DNA of 34,709 nt from Clostridiaceae bacterium. GTDB lineage: Bacteria; Bacillota; Clostridia; Saccharofermentanales; DTU023. The position numbers and the translations under genes are program-made. Numbering within the stretch: the stretch's first letter is position 1; each line of letters starts with the position of its first letter. A model generated the notes under the pieces. That model did not search any database and was not told the DNA's origin. It saw only the letters and a list, made by a program, of their open reading frames with translations. The stretch lies in contig JAAYNE010000121.1 in NCBI GenBank assembly GCA_012521015.1, forward strand, positions 1-34,709, in the 5' to 3' direction. This document shows, one piece after another, positions 9,085 to 19,200 of the stretch.

Positions 9085-9112
9085 TTGACTTTATTTAATA
9101 ATATCATAATAT
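9085..9112 (+). promoter_or_regulatory. rnr: Possible promoter for rnr
   Basis: TTGACT (9085-9090), 16 bases, TAATAT (9107-9112) in the 179-base gap between the divergent deacetylase and rnr genes. The -10 is a 4-of-6 match and the implied leader is about 140 bases, so this is tentative. Nothing else stands out in the gap. Confidence 0.3.
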
Positions 9113-9260
9113 CTATATGTTAAAATAAAAAAGTTTAATTGTGAAGGGCAGTAATAGATAATTAATAAAACATAAGCAAATTTTAAAGAATAAAGTATAG
9201 AAGAAGTGGAAAATCAATGAGTTTATGTAAGTTAATTACCTTAAAAAATAGGAGGAATGA

Positions 9261-11192
9261 ATGAACGCATTAGTGGGTGTATTACGCCAAAACGGCAAGC
9301 ATGGAATTGTTGAATTGGATCGTAAAAATGATGAACTAGGTGCGCGAATTAATATACCTCGAAAATTTCTTTATGGTGCTCCATTCAATATGAAAGTGGT
9401 TTGCGATTATAAGGGGACAGATTCCGGAGGTGAACCTTGGGGTTCGGTAATTGAAGTTTTAGGGGAAGAAGGAAATCCGGATACTGCAATTTTGGGGATA
9501 ATCAAGCATTATAATTTACCTTTGGAATTTCCCTCCGGAGTTCTTGAACAAGCGAAATCTTTCGGTAATAATATATCGGAACAGGAGATTGCCGAAGAAA
9601 TTAATCAGGGCAGAGTGGATCTGCGTGATTTGCCGACACTTACAATTGACGGTGAGGATGCAAAAGATTTAGATGATGCAATTGATATAGAAAAGCTGGA
9701 AAATGGAAATTATTTGCTTTATGTCCATATAGCTGACGTATCGCACTATATAAAAGACAAATCTGAATTGGATCAGGAAGCTTTCAAAAGAGGCAATAGT
9801 GTATATTTGGTTGACCGGGTAATCCCGATGTATCCGCCGCAATTGTCTAATGGAATTTGCAGTTTGAATCCGGATCAGGATCGTTTTGCTTTCACGGCAG
9901 AAATGGAGATTAATCATCAGGGAAAAGTTGTTAAAGGAAAACTTTATCCTTCAGTTATTTGCAGCAAAGTCAGAACTTCGTACAATGAAACTCAATCGAT
10001 TCTGAATGGAGAAGAGGTTGGCGAGGATCGACCGGATTGGCTTAGAAATCAATTATTTTTGATGAAGGAATTGACCGATATTTTACAAGCAATGCGCAAA
10101 AGACGTGGAGCTTTGGAATTTGAATTTCCTGAAATAAAAATTGATTTGGATAATGCAGGTAATCCTACGGATATTTATCCGGAACCGGATCTTTATACTC
10201 ATCATATGATTGAATCTTTTATGATTGCGGCAAATGAATATGTTGGCGATTTGGCGCAAAAACATAAAATTCCGATTATTTATCGGGTACATGAATTGCC
10301 TGATCCGGAAAAATTGAATGTTTTTGCTGCATTAGCAAAACGGTTTAATATCAGACTACAAATTGATTATGAAAAACCGGAACCGAAAGAACTGGCAAAA
10401 GCACTTGAAGAAATGAAAGATCAACCATATGGTTTAACTCTTTCCACAATGTTGTTGCGCTCATTAGCAAAAGCCCGCTATAGCGAGAAAAATTTAGGTC
10501 ATTTCGGTTTAGCTTCAGAGAATTATTGTCATTTTACAGCACCGATCAGAAGATATTCCGATACATATACTCACCGTAGCCTGAAACACTGGTTGGCTGG
10601 GCAAGGCAAAGCCGGCAAGGAATCTTTAAAACGTGCTAATCGAATTAGCGATCACGTTTCAGATACGGAAAGAATAGCTATTGATGCAGAACGCGATACG
10701 GTGGATCAAAAAGCGGCGGAATATTATGCTGACAAAATTGGTGAGATATTTGACGGAAAAATCTCCGGATTTGCACCGGCAAGCATGTTTGTGCAATTGG
10801 AATCGCTAGTCGAAGGTGCAGTCTTTTTTAGAAATCTAAACGGCTATTATGAATATGACCCGGAGCAATTTATTGCAATCAACCGAGACACCGGTGATGT
10901 TTTATCTTTAGGCCAAAAAGTAAAAGTTCAAATTGCGGCAGTTGATACGAATCGTCGTTTTATTGATTTTACTTTATTGGAACATGATACTGCCTGTACA
11001 AATAATAACGGGTATTATAGAGATTCTCGAAATGAACCTAATTCTAAACTGAATAAAAAACGAAAAATGGCTGCAAAATCGTATGGCAAAACGAAAAAAG
11101 TCAAATCATCCGGGGATAATATTGAACATAATCCTTTTTCGAGACGAAAGCGCTCAAAATTGAAAAAAAGGCGTAAAGACAGAAGGAGATAA
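9261..11192 (+). CDS. rnr: Ribonuclease R (RNB-family 3'-5' exoribonuclease)
   Basis: A 643-residue exoribonuclease that degrades structured RNA. GGAGG lies six bases before the ATG. It begins with a cold-shock-like OB domain (residues about 1-70), then the RNB catalytic domain with TIDGEDAKDLDDAID carrying the metal-binding acids (Asp130, Asp136, Asp138, Asp139). HFTAPIRRYSDTYTHR is a further RNB motif, and an S1-like domain spans about 495-580. A lysine/arginine-rich tail (about 590-643) probably binds RNA. It is shorter than the usual 700-800 residues: the N-terminal helix-turn-helix extension and probably one cold-shock domain are missing. mtaB starts two bases after its stop, using an SD inside the rnr 3' end, so the two are co-translated. 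Confidence 0.94.
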   Translation: MNALVGVLRQNGKHGIVELDRKNDELGARINIPRKFLYGAPFNMKVVCDYKGTDSGGEPWGSVIEVLGEEGNPDTAILGIIKHYNLPLEFPSGVLEQAKSFGNNISEQEIAEEINQGRVDLRDLPTLTIDGEDAKDLDDAIDIEKLENGNYLLYVHIADVSHYIKDKSELDQEAFKRGNSVYLVDRVIPMYPPQLSNGICSLNPDQDRFAFTAEMEINHQGKVVKGKLYPSVICSKVRTSYNETQSILNGEEVGEDRPDWLRNQLFLMKELTDILQAMRKRRGALEFEFPEIKIDLDNAGNPTDIYPEPDLYTHHMIESFMIAANEYVGDLAQKHKIPIIYRVHELPDPEKLNVFAALAKRFNIRLQIDYEKPEPKELAKALEEMKDQPYGLTLSTMLLRSLAKARYSEKNLGHFGLASENYCHFTAPIRRYSDTYTHRSLKHWLAGQGKAGKESLKRANRISDHVSDTERIAIDAERDTVDQKAAEYYADKIGEIFDGKISGFAPASMFVQLESLVEGAVFFRNLNGYYEYDPEQFIAINRDTGDVLSLGQKVKVQIAAVDTNRRFIDFTLLEHDTACTNNNGYYRDSRNEPNSKLNKKRKMAAKSYGKTKKVKSSGDNIEHNPFSRRKRSKLKKRRKDRRR

Positions 11193-11193
11193 T

Positions 11194-12564
11194 TTGCCGA
11201 AATTATACATACATAGCTTAGGTTGCAAAACAAATCATTATGAAACTCAGGCACTGGTTCAACAATTATCAGAGCATAATTTTGAATTGGTTGAAAAAAT
11301 GCAAGATGCCGATGTAGGAATTTTGAATACCTGTACGGTAACTGCTGAAGCAGGGCGAAAATCCAGACAATTTCTCCGCAGAATGAAAAAGCAAAATCCG
11401 GCAGCTCTGATTGTTGCAATGGGTTGTTATTCACAATTATACGATGTTACAAAAGATTGCGACATTGCGGTCGGAACAAGCCGGAGAAATTCAATTGTTG
11501 ATCTGATTTTAAATAAATTGCCAATTCTTAATCCAGAGCAAATTAAACCGATGTCTTCGAGTAGAAATAACAATGAAAAGGAAACAATTTCTGTTCAAAG
11601 ACAACCTGAACCAAGACTTTTAAGTAAAATTAGTAATGAAACCGAATATGAAGAATTGGGTATTGTTTCTCAACAGTCAGATACCAGAGCCTTGATTAAA
11701 ATTCAGGATGGCTGTAATGAATTCTGCACTTACTGTGCAATTCCTTTGGCAAGAGGTCGAATTCGAAGCAGAATCAGGCGAAATATTGTAAAAGAAGCGG
11801 AAAGATTGGTTGAATGCGGTTTTAAAGAAATTGTTTTAACAGGCATCCACATTTGTTCGTTTGAAAGGGAATCAGGTCGCAGTAGTGATGCTCTAGCCGA
11901 ACTTTGTCTTGAATTGAACAGTGTACCGGGCTTATCTAGAATCAGATTAGGTTCATTGGAGCCTTTGTCAATTACACAATCATTTCTCAACATTTTACGT
12001 CAAGCGGACAAGGTATGTCCACATTTTCATCTCTCATTACAATCCGGGAGTGACAGTGTATTAAAAAGAATGCATAGAAAATATAATTCCGAACAATATT
12101 TGACAAGAGTTCAACTTCTACGTGAAATCTATCCTGACCCTGCGATTACAACGGATATCATGGTGGGTTTTCCGGGAGAAACGGATAAAGAATTTGAACA
12201 GAGTTTGGCATTTGTCAAAAAAATAAATTTCAGTAGAATTCATGTGTTTCCCTATTCGCTTAGGCCGAATACTTTGGCGGCGAAAATGGAACAAGTTCCG
12301 CAAGATATTGTTAAGCGTAGAGTACAACATATGTTGGAGGCAGGTGAAATTTTAGCTGCAAAATATGCTGAAAAGTTCATAAATATAATAGTTGAAGTTT
12401 TACTGGAAGATGTCACCGAAGCCGAATCTGAATCATTTATCAGAGGATATACACAACATTATGTACGTACCCTGATTCCGAAAAAACAAGGTAAAACCGG
12501 AGAAATTAAAAATGTTTTAATATCCGATACGCAAAATGATGAATTAATTGGTAGAATTGTATGA
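11194..12564 (+). CDS. mtaB: tRNA (N6-threonylcarbamoyladenosine(37)-C2)-methylthiotransferase MtaB
   Basis: A 456-residue radical SAM methylthiotransferase that converts t6A37 to ms2t6A37 in ANN-decoding tRNAs. The start is TTG at 11194, with AGAAGGAG six bases upstream; the next in-frame ATG is far inside. The N-terminal domain holds the auxiliary-cluster cysteines Cys11 (GCKTNHYE), Cys47 (NTCTVT) and Cys78 (GCYS). The radical SAM triad is Cys174, Cys178, Cys181 (DGCNEFCTYCAIP), followed by ARGRIRSR, LTGIHI and a C-terminal TRAM-like region. The GCKTN signature and IPLARGR sequence favour MtaB over MiaB or RimO. It is translationally linked to rnr. Confidence 0.94.
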   Translation: MPKLYIHSLGCKTNHYETQALVQQLSEHNFELVEKMQDADVGILNTCTVTAEAGRKSRQFLRRMKKQNPAALIVAMGCYSQLYDVTKDCDIAVGTSRRNSIVDLILNKLPILNPEQIKPMSSSRNNNEKETISVQRQPEPRLLSKISNETEYEELGIVSQQSDTRALIKIQDGCNEFCTYCAIPLARGRIRSRIRRNIVKEAERLVECGFKEIVLTGIHICSFERESGRSSDALAELCLELNSVPGLSRIRLGSLEPLSITQSFLNILRQADKVCPHFHLSLQSGSDSVLKRMHRKYNSEQYLTRVQLLREIYPDPAITTDIMVGFPGETDKEFEQSLAFVKKINFSRIHVFPYSLRPNTLAAKMEQVPQDIVKRRVQHMLEAGEILAAKYAEKFINIIVEVLLEDVTEAESESFIRGYTQHYVRTLIPKKQGKTGEIKNVLISDTQNDELIGRIV

Positions 12565-12614
12565 TACTATATAATTTATAGTAGATAGTTAGTAGAAAAG
12601 AAAGAGGTAATACA

Positions 12615-12878
12615 ATGGCTAATCAAGAAACTGCAAAATTTGTAACCGGTATCAACCGTAAAGCGGAAGCTGCCGATATTATGACACAAGTTATGGCAGC
12701 ATTAAAAGAAAAAGGATATAATCCAAAAAATCAACTGGTAGGCTATTTTATTTCCGGTGACCCTACTTATATTACGAATCATCAAGGAGCAAGAGCAATC
12801 ATTAGTAAAATGGAGCGTGATGAACTGTTGGAAGTTATCTTAACAGATTATTTAGATAACCTTAAACAACAATCATAA
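12615..12878 (+). CDS. ireB: IreB family regulatory phosphoprotein (UPF0297)
   Basis: An 87-residue cytosolic protein with the conserved family core [20 protein letters not shown] and the typical length. In enterococci IreB is a phosphorylation target of the Ser/Thr kinase IreK and modulates cell-wall stress resistance; that function is carried over from the family and not shown here. An N-terminal Thr (residue 6) is present where the enterococcal phosphosites lie, but the exact site is unclear. AAAGAGG precedes the ATG. ruvX and a DUF1292 gene follow directly, the order widely conserved in Bacillota. Confidence 0.93.
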   Translation: MANQETAKFVTGINRKAEAADIMTQVMAALKEKGYNPKNQLVGYFISGDPTYITNHQGARAIISKMERDELLEVILTDYLDNLKQQS

Positions 12879-12894
12879 TAGCTTAAAGGTAATT

Positions 12895-13332
12895 GTGATG
12901 ACGAGGTATCTTGCGATTGATTATGGGACTGTACGAGTGGGTTTGGCAATAAGCGATCCTTTAGGTCTGATAGCTACAGGATTTAGAACTCTTAATCATA
13001 AAGCGAAAACAATGGATGAAATTGCATTTGAAATTGCTGAAATAGTCGAGAACCAAAATATTACCGATTTAATCCTTGGTTTACCTAAACGCACCGATGG
13101 TAAAGTCGGAGAAAAAGAGCAGTTAACCAGAGATTTTGCTGAAATACTTGAGAACGTGACGGGATTAAAGCCGATTCTATATGATGAGCGATATACTACG
13201 GTAATTGCGCATCAGTTTATGAATCAAACAGGTGTTAACCCTAAACGTAAAAAAGTGATTATCGATCAGGTTGCCGCTGAAATTCTTTTGCAAAATTATT
13301 TAGAAAAACACTCAAAGAACATTTTTGGATAA
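12895..13332 (+). CDS. ruvX: Holliday junction resolvase RuvX (YqgF family)
   Basis: A 145-residue RNase H-fold protein, also annotated as a pre-16S rRNA 5'-processing nuclease; which activity dominates varies between species. Family motifs are intact: LAIDYGTVRVGLAISDP (first catalytic Asp), LILGLPKRTDGKVG, LYDERYTTVIA and IDQVAAEILLQNYL (last Asp). GTG at 12895 and ATG at 12898 are adjacent starts; AAAGG at 12885-12889 suits the ATG slightly better. It lies 16 bases after ireB. Confidence 0.95.
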   Translation: MMTRYLAIDYGTVRVGLAISDPLGLIATGFRTLNHKAKTMDEIAFEIAEIVENQNITDLILGLPKRTDGKVGEKEQLTRDFAEILENVTGLKPILYDERYTTVIAHQFMNQTGVNPKRKKVIIDQVAAEILLQNYLEKHSKNIFG

Positions 13333-13390
13333 CGTTTGAAATGTTAGGTGTTTTTCATAAGTAAAATAATTCAAATTAATTGGAGGATTT

Positions 13391-13789
13391 ATGTATAGAA
13401 ATAAACTATTCCTTTATAACGCTGAAACAGGTTCAGGTTGCGCTTGTGGACATGGTCATGATGATTGCCATCATAACGACAACGGTGCTGAATATGATGA
13501 ATTTGATGAGTATGATGAAGGTGATGAGTTTGAAGAAGATATGATGATAGAAATCGTGGACCCGGAAACAAATGAGGTTTATCAATTTTATCTGGGCGAT
13601 GAATTTGACTATCAGGATGATCTTTATTATGTTTTGGTAACAGTCGATGACGACCCTGTTTTTGTAATAGCTCGAGTGGTAGAGCAGGACGGCGAAATTT
13701 ATATTGAAACCTTAGAAGATGAAGAAAATGAAGAAATTTATGAAGTTTATGATAAAATTTTAGAAGAAACTTTTGAAGATGAGGAATGA
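13391..13789 (+). CDS. DUF1292 domain protein, acidic, with a Cys/His-rich N-terminus
   Basis: A 132-residue, very acidic protein. The DUF1292 core is at about residues 52-130 (EIVDPETNEVYQFYLGDEF, YYVLVTVDD, VVEQDGEIYIETLEDEE). Its position after ireB-ruvX is the standard one for this family, whose function is unknown. Residues 15-28 read GCACGHGHDDCHHN, a compact Cys/His cluster that could bind a metal ion; it is followed by a run of Glu/Asp. GGAGG precedes the ATG. The start of the next gene overlaps its 3' end. Confidence 0.9.
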   Translation: MYRNKLFLYNAETGSGCACGHGHDDCHHNDNGAEYDEFDEYDEGDEFEEDMMIEIVDPETNEVYQFYLGDEFDYQDDLYYVLVTVDDDPVFVIARVVEQDGEIYIETLEDEENEEIYEVYDKILEETFEDEE

Positions 13790-14234
13790 TCAAGCACAAA
13801 AACCTCTACAAGGTGTAGAGCCCAAATCTTATCCAGCAAAACAAAAACCTGTTTTTCCCAGGAAAGCAGCACTGGAAGGACAAAAACCGACTGCTGCCGG
13901 GAGTAAAAAAATCTCTCGACGTGATTTGAGAAAAGGCCTTGTTAAGAAAAGCAGAGCTGATTCCCTGAGTGATGAAATACTCGGAATTATTGTTGAAGAG
14001 CGTAGCGGACAGACATTTTATATTTCTTTAATCGATAATTTTGTCTATAAGAGAAAAGAATATGCAGTCATGTATCATCATCGAATTGAAGATGGTGTTG
14101 GCAGTCTGCCCGAGATGATAATTATGCGCTCTTATCGTGATAAAGATAAACAATATTTTACCTCAATACGCGATAAAAATGAGTTAAACACTATTTTTGA
14201 AGTGTTTTACGATCGTTTCCAACAATCAGTATGA
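13773..14234 (+). CDS. Second DUF1292-like protein with a basic N-terminal extension
   Basis: A 153-residue protein overlapping the previous gene by 17 bases (ATG at 13773; ATG at 13779 is an alternative). Residues 1-65 are Lys/Arg/Pro/Gln-rich and probably disordered. Residues about 68-150 (EILGIIVEERSGQTFYISLI, KRKEYAVMYHHR, SIRDKNELNTIFEVFYDRF) have the strand pattern of the preceding DUF1292 protein. I infer a diverged duplicate that became basic where the first is acidic. Function is unknown. Translation is probably coupled through the overlap, as there is no clear SD. Confidence 0.75.
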   Translation: MKMRNDQAQKPLQGVEPKSYPAKQKPVFPRKAALEGQKPTAAGSKKISRRDLRKGLVKKSRADSLSDEILGIIVEERSGQTFYISLIDNFVYKRKEYAVMYHHRIEDGVGSLPEMIIMRSYRDKDKQYFTSIRDKNELNTIFEVFYDRFQQSV

Positions 14235-14244
14235 TGGAGGATTC

Positions 14245-15165
14245 ATGAATTTCCATTCTCTTCAGCCATTCACAATAGAACAGGCTGAATTATATACACA
14301 TTATTTTAAACAGAGTGATACCAGATTAGCAGATGCTTGCCCTAATAGCAGATTTGCCTGGAATGTAGGTTATGCTTATCGATATTTAATTTTAGAAGAT
14401 TGTTTCTGCTTAATTTCAGATGGTGGAATTTTTACTGAGCCACATTTTTCTTTACCTTTAGGCAAATTAAACGCTGAAAAGCTGCAAATTATCATCCGAA
14501 AAATTGAACCGATTTTCAAACAGGAGGACTGGTTACTTGTCGGTATGTTTATTGATCAGGAATATACGACTTTATTCTCAGAACTTTCAGCGTATAAGAT
14601 AAAAATGTCATATGAAGAAGATTTTAGCGATTATATTTACCGAACTTCCGATTTAGCAAATTTAAAAGGCAAGAAATATCGTGCCAAACGCAATCATGTC
14701 AACCGCTTTATTCGGGATCATGCGGAATTTGAATACCATTCTCTGGCAAAATCCGATCAGAAAAAAGCTGTTGAATTAGTTAGGACATGGTGTCAGGATA
14801 AAGAGGTAGATTGTTCTGATCCTTTAGCAAGTGATTGCGGACCGATTGATAATTTATTTAATTTTTGGGATGAATTGGATGTGCGTGGTGGTGCTATTTA
14901 TTATAATTCAGATTTAATTGCCTTTTCAATGGGTTCGGTTATTTCAGATGATCAAGAAGCTGTAATACATTTTGAAAAGGCTCATCCTGATTATGAAGGT
15001 CTTTACTCCGCGATAAATCAACTGACTGTAATCCATGAATTTTCTGAAACCGAATTAATTAATCGTGAGGAAGATATGGGTGAAGAAGGTATTCGAGTTG
15101 CAAAAGAATCTTATTTGCCTATTGAAAAATTAAAAAAGTATAGAATAGTAATAACGAAAAAATAA
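14245..15165 (+). CDS. DUF2156 / phosphatidylglycerol lysyltransferase C-terminal-type protein
   Basis: A 306-residue soluble protein. ATG 14245 is chosen because ATGGAGGA lies just upstream; a longer in-frame ATG at 14197 overlaps the previous gene and has no SD. The sequence matches stand-alone DUF2156 proteins, which have a double acyltransferase (GNAT-like) fold. Supporting segments are LKGKKYRAKRNHVNRFIRDH, LIAFSMGSVI, VIHFEKAHPDYEGLYSAINQ and NREEDMGEEGIRVAKESYLP. The related domain in MprF moves lysine from tRNA to lipid, but this protein has no membrane flippase part. Its acceptor is unknown, although an aminoacyl-tRNA-dependent reaction is plausible. Confidence 0.82.
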   Translation: MNFHSLQPFTIEQAELYTHYFKQSDTRLADACPNSRFAWNVGYAYRYLILEDCFCLISDGGIFTEPHFSLPLGKLNAEKLQIIIRKIEPIFKQEDWLLVGMFIDQEYTTLFSELSAYKIKMSYEEDFSDYIYRTSDLANLKGKKYRAKRNHVNRFIRDHAEFEYHSLAKSDQKKAVELVRTWCQDKEVDCSDPLASDCGPIDNLFNFWDELDVRGGAIYYNSDLIAFSMGSVISDDQEAVIHFEKAHPDYEGLYSAINQLTVIHEFSETELINREEDMGEEGIRVAKESYLPIEKLKKYRIVITKK

Positions 15166-15190
15166 ACATGATTTAAGAAAGATATTGTTT

Positions 15191-16255
15191 ATGGATAAAA
15201 ATGAACAAAAAAAGCAACAGGAAAATCAAACACAGTCTCCGAAACAACAGCAATTCCAGGAACCAACATTGCATCAAGTTCAACAACAATACTATTATCA
15301 GCAACCGTTCGATATAAGCTCGGTTCAATATGTCCATAATCAACAGATACAGGACCCTGAATTTTCTCAGCATTTGAACAAACCTGTTCCGTATTGGCGG
15401 ATTTGGCTTGTTTCATTCGTTTTTTTAGCAATACACTTCGTTGTATTGAATTTAGGCGGAATTATTGCAAGTGCGATTAAGATTGCAACAAATCCGGTGA
15501 GAACACAACAAGAAATGATAAATCTTCTAATGTCCTCTGACATTCAAAATTGGGCTTGTGTCATCATGGGATTAATCTGTATACCTATTTATATTGTGTT
15601 TTTGGAAAAGCGCAATCACAAATTTATCGGCAGCTTGGGTCGGCATAAATTGAAAGTGGGATCCGTTTCAAGTATGTCACTGGCAATAGTCGGTTCATTG
15701 GGTCTGGTAACATGTTTGCTTTTATTGTTGCAGGAATTAGGCAAAAATGTAATCTTTATTAATCAAAAACTGCATGAATATCAGGAATTGACGGAATTAA
15801 TTATTTCGGAAGAAAGCAATATAATCTTGCAAATTGTTGCAACTGTAATTTTTGTACCGATTGCGGAAGAACTTTTGTTTAGGGGGATTGTATTAGGTGA
15901 ACTTAATTTACGATATTCACCACGTGTAGTTGTTCTTATTCAAGCAGTATTGTTTGGTTTATTTCATATGAATTTTATTCAATCACTATATACATTTATT
16001 CCGGGTTTGCTCTTAGGGATTGCTTATTACTATACCGGGAACATTATCATACCGATCATTATGCATATGATATTTAATTTATTCGGCGGAGTTATATCCA
16101 CATTTCTGGTGGGAAAAATCTTAAATTATCTAAATTATATTGAATTGGCCACAGGTGTATTTTCGCTGATTATAATAGCTGTTTTCTTTATCAAAGCAAA
16201 ACCCGATGCAAAACATAAACTTCAATGGGAGCATAATTATCCGCACAATGTTTAA
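15191..16255 (+). CDS. CPBP family intramembrane glutamic endopeptidase
   Basis: A 354-residue membrane protein of the CAAX protease/bacteriocin-processing (Abi) family. ATG 15191 is preferred to TTG 15185 because the weak SD (AAGAAAG) is better spaced. Residues 1-65 are Gln-rich and cytoplasmic, followed by about seven or eight hydrophobic helices. The active-site motifs are complete: AEELLFRG (Glu226, Glu227, Arg231), FGLFHMNF (His259) and HMIFNLFGG (His292). Family members cleave substrates inside the membrane, and some process signals or confer bacteriocin immunity. The target is unknown. The next gene overlaps by eight bases, suggesting a functional or translational link to the extracellular protein that follows. 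Confidence 0.92.
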   Translation: MDKNEQKKQQENQTQSPKQQQFQEPTLHQVQQQYYYQQPFDISSVQYVHNQQIQDPEFSQHLNKPVPYWRIWLVSFVFLAIHFVVLNLGGIIASAIKIATNPVRTQQEMINLLMSSDIQNWACVIMGLICIPIYIVFLEKRNHKFIGSLGRHKLKVGSVSSMSLAIVGSLGLVTCLLLLLQELGKNVIFINQKLHEYQELTELIISEESNIILQIVATVIFVPIAEELLFRGIVLGELNLRYSPRVVVLIQAVLFGLFHMNFIQSLYTFIPGLLLGIAYYYTGNIIIPIIMHMIFNLFGGVISTFLVGKILNYLNYIELATGVFSLIIIAVFFIKAKPDAKHKLQWEHNYPHNV

Positions 16256-19200
16256 ACGAAGATATGGTAGAATCAAGAAAAGAAATTTTGTTGTATTAGC
16301 TATCTGTCTGATAGCCGTATTGATTCCCGTATTGACGTTATATTTATTCTCTGCCGAAAGAGTTGAACTTAGCAATATAGCTGACTTTTCAATTAGTGAT
16401 CAATCTTCTCGTCAAGTTGTACAAGGCTTAGGTTTCGATATTACCACAGTTAATGATGGTAATCTGCTGAACAACAATTCTTTTGAACCTTTGGTATATA
16501 AGCAGAATCTGAGAATAGATTCTGGCAACGATGAAATTATCAAGGTTGCAATGCCTAATGATCCGGCAACCCGGATTTTTCCGGAAAACTTTTTTGTGGA
16601 TGCGAATGCTGAAGTTTTTGCAACGGATTCCGAAGGGCGTCGTACCTTTAAAAAAAGCGGCAAGGTCAGCCAATATTTGCCTGATCAGATTAGTGAATTT
16701 CAGCCGGTAAGTTTGCCGCCGGATCTGCCGCGCAATATTAGCTGGAACAGTGTTGTTGAATCAAATGAGAAAGTAATTCTAGGTGGGAACAAGGGATATA
16801 TCCTAAGTATAGATTCTTTTTCGACAACAACTTTAAGTCGTTTGCCGAGTGAAGAGAAAGTGATTGGTGTTTGTGTTTTTGACGACTTGTTTTTGGCTCT
16901 AGATGAAAACGGTGGTTTTTATAAGTCTTCCGATTCACTTAAGTGGGAATTGATTTTCCGGATTGCTGACAAATTTTTGTTGACAGAATCAAAAAGCAAC
17001 TTGACAGATAATACCGAAAGATTCGTTGTTAAAACAGATGATATTGAAACATCAACGAGTGAAACAAGCAATACCGAAACATCAACAGATAAAACAAAAG
17101 ACATTAAAACGCAGACAAGTGAAAAAAATAATGACGAATTATCGGCAAGTAAAACATCAACGAGTAAACCGGCTGATACCGAAACATCGGCTGTTAAAAC
17201 AGATGTTGCGGAAACATCAACAGAAAAAACAAATGACACCGAAACATCAACTGGTAAAACGGATAATGTCGAAATTTTGACGGGTAAAACAGATGAAGCT
17301 GCCATATCGGTTGATGAAATAGATAATACTGAAATTGAAGCAAAGCCATCAGAAAATATTAAATGGCTGGATTTAAGTTCAAGAATTGATGATCAAGGCA
17401 ATTCCATATTCATGGCAGTCGGTGAAGCAGGTTTTGTTTTGTACGGAAATTTAGAGAAAAACTACACCAAAAGACTTGAAACTTCACAAAATATTAATGC
17501 AGTTACTTCAAATTCTGATGGATTTTATTTGGTTGGTGACAATTCTTTAGCGTTTTATTCATATGATGGAGAGAACTATCGATACTTAGATGTTCCGCTA
17601 AAAGCGAATTGGCAAGCTGTTGCTTCACGTGGTAGCCAAATAATGATTGCAGGTGATCAAGGGCAGGTGGTTTTCAGTAAAGATGGCTATTCATTCGATT
17701 CTTTGAATAATGAAACGATCAGTGAACTTTCATTGCAATATACCGAGCAAAACCATGATGACCAAGAAGTCATTGTAATTAAGCCGCATTTCATTTCTTG
17801 TAGCATTTTGAGCAATGAGCAATTTGTCTTACTTGATTCACGTGGTATGTCGTTCTTTTCCGATAATTTGGGAGTGACCTGGAAAAATTTAAGTGATCTT
17901 GCTACAAACAAATTTAATCTTGTGCAGAGATTGCCGAGTGGAAGACTTGTGATGGCAGGATTAGATGGCAGAATTGAATATGCGATCATGGGTTTGGTCA
18001 TAAAGCTTGATAGTAAACTGGAACAGGGAAAATATGAAAATGGTGATTTCTTAGTTTTAGAGCAGATTTCGACTACGCCGATTATTCAACCGAAAGTGGA
18101 AGAATCAGAAACTCTGGTTGGTGATTGGTATATCAGCAATCCGTCCGCTGTACAAATTCAGATAAATCATAATGCACCTGATGGAGGTAGAGCGGCTCTT
18201 GAAGTAGATTTATCACAAGGGTCAAATTCCGACAACAAATTTACAGGCTTGTTTAGTAAACAGACTATTGAGCGGCAGATTCCACAAAATTCGGGCTTAA
18301 TTATTCAACAAAAACTAGAAGATATCGCATATGCAAATATTAAAAACAATACACTTTTTAGTTTTGAGTTTTGGGCGAAATCCGATTCTGATGACTCGAT
18401 CAATCTGAATCTTTCATTTGAGGGATTAAATTTGCAAATTGAGCAGGTTAACAAAATTATTTCCGGTGACTGGAAAAAGCATCAAGGTTATTTTGTAATT
18501 CCTAAGAATTCGCTGAGAGAAGATAAATCGCTCTGGTTGCAAATTGAACTTACCGGTTCAGGCAAACTGTATTTGGACAATTTATGGTTCGGTGTGGCAG
18601 ATAATTTAGGGAAAAATGTATTGGCAAATCTATCTGAAGATTTGCCTAAGAATTCAATTATGCGTTTGAGTTTTATTCCGATCGGCAGTAAAAGATATCA
18701 TTCGGAAAGCTGGTTATCCTCTGAAAAATATTACAGTTCATATTATCAGGATCAAACCGAAGTCAAACTTCAAGGGCAAGCTAATTTGGCAAAGAGTTTG
18801 GAGCTTTGCAACACATTTAATGCTAACCCGTGGTTAATTATTGATTCTCAAGCATCAGATAGCGAATTGAAACATTTGATGCAGTATTTGTTTGGTCAAC
18901 AAAGCACACCTCTAGGGGAATTACGAACTGTACATGGTGCATTAAGTCGTTACAGTGATATTTTCAATCAGATATATCTTGAAATAGGCGATCCAAATGG
19001 ACTTTTGGAAAATGATTGGCAACGCAAATCATATGTAAATTGGGTTGTTCAGGTTTTGTCAGAAACGCCGGAATATGCACAAGTAAAGAAAAAATTAATT
19101 TTTGTGGATGGTATGCAATATAAAGATAATATTATTTTATCAGATGCCGATTATCATGCTTCGGATTTCAATTTAAATAATAAAATCAATAATCTAACCG

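Noticed and set aside
13389-13799. 136-codon minus-strand frame rich in His and Leu
   Set aside because: It is antisense to the acidic DUF1292 gene; the His/Leu richness simply mirrors Asp/Glu codons.
16919-17305. 128-codon minus-strand and 84-codon plus-strand frames with repeats
   Set aside because: Both are out-of-frame readings of the ETSTxKT repeat in the large anchored protein.
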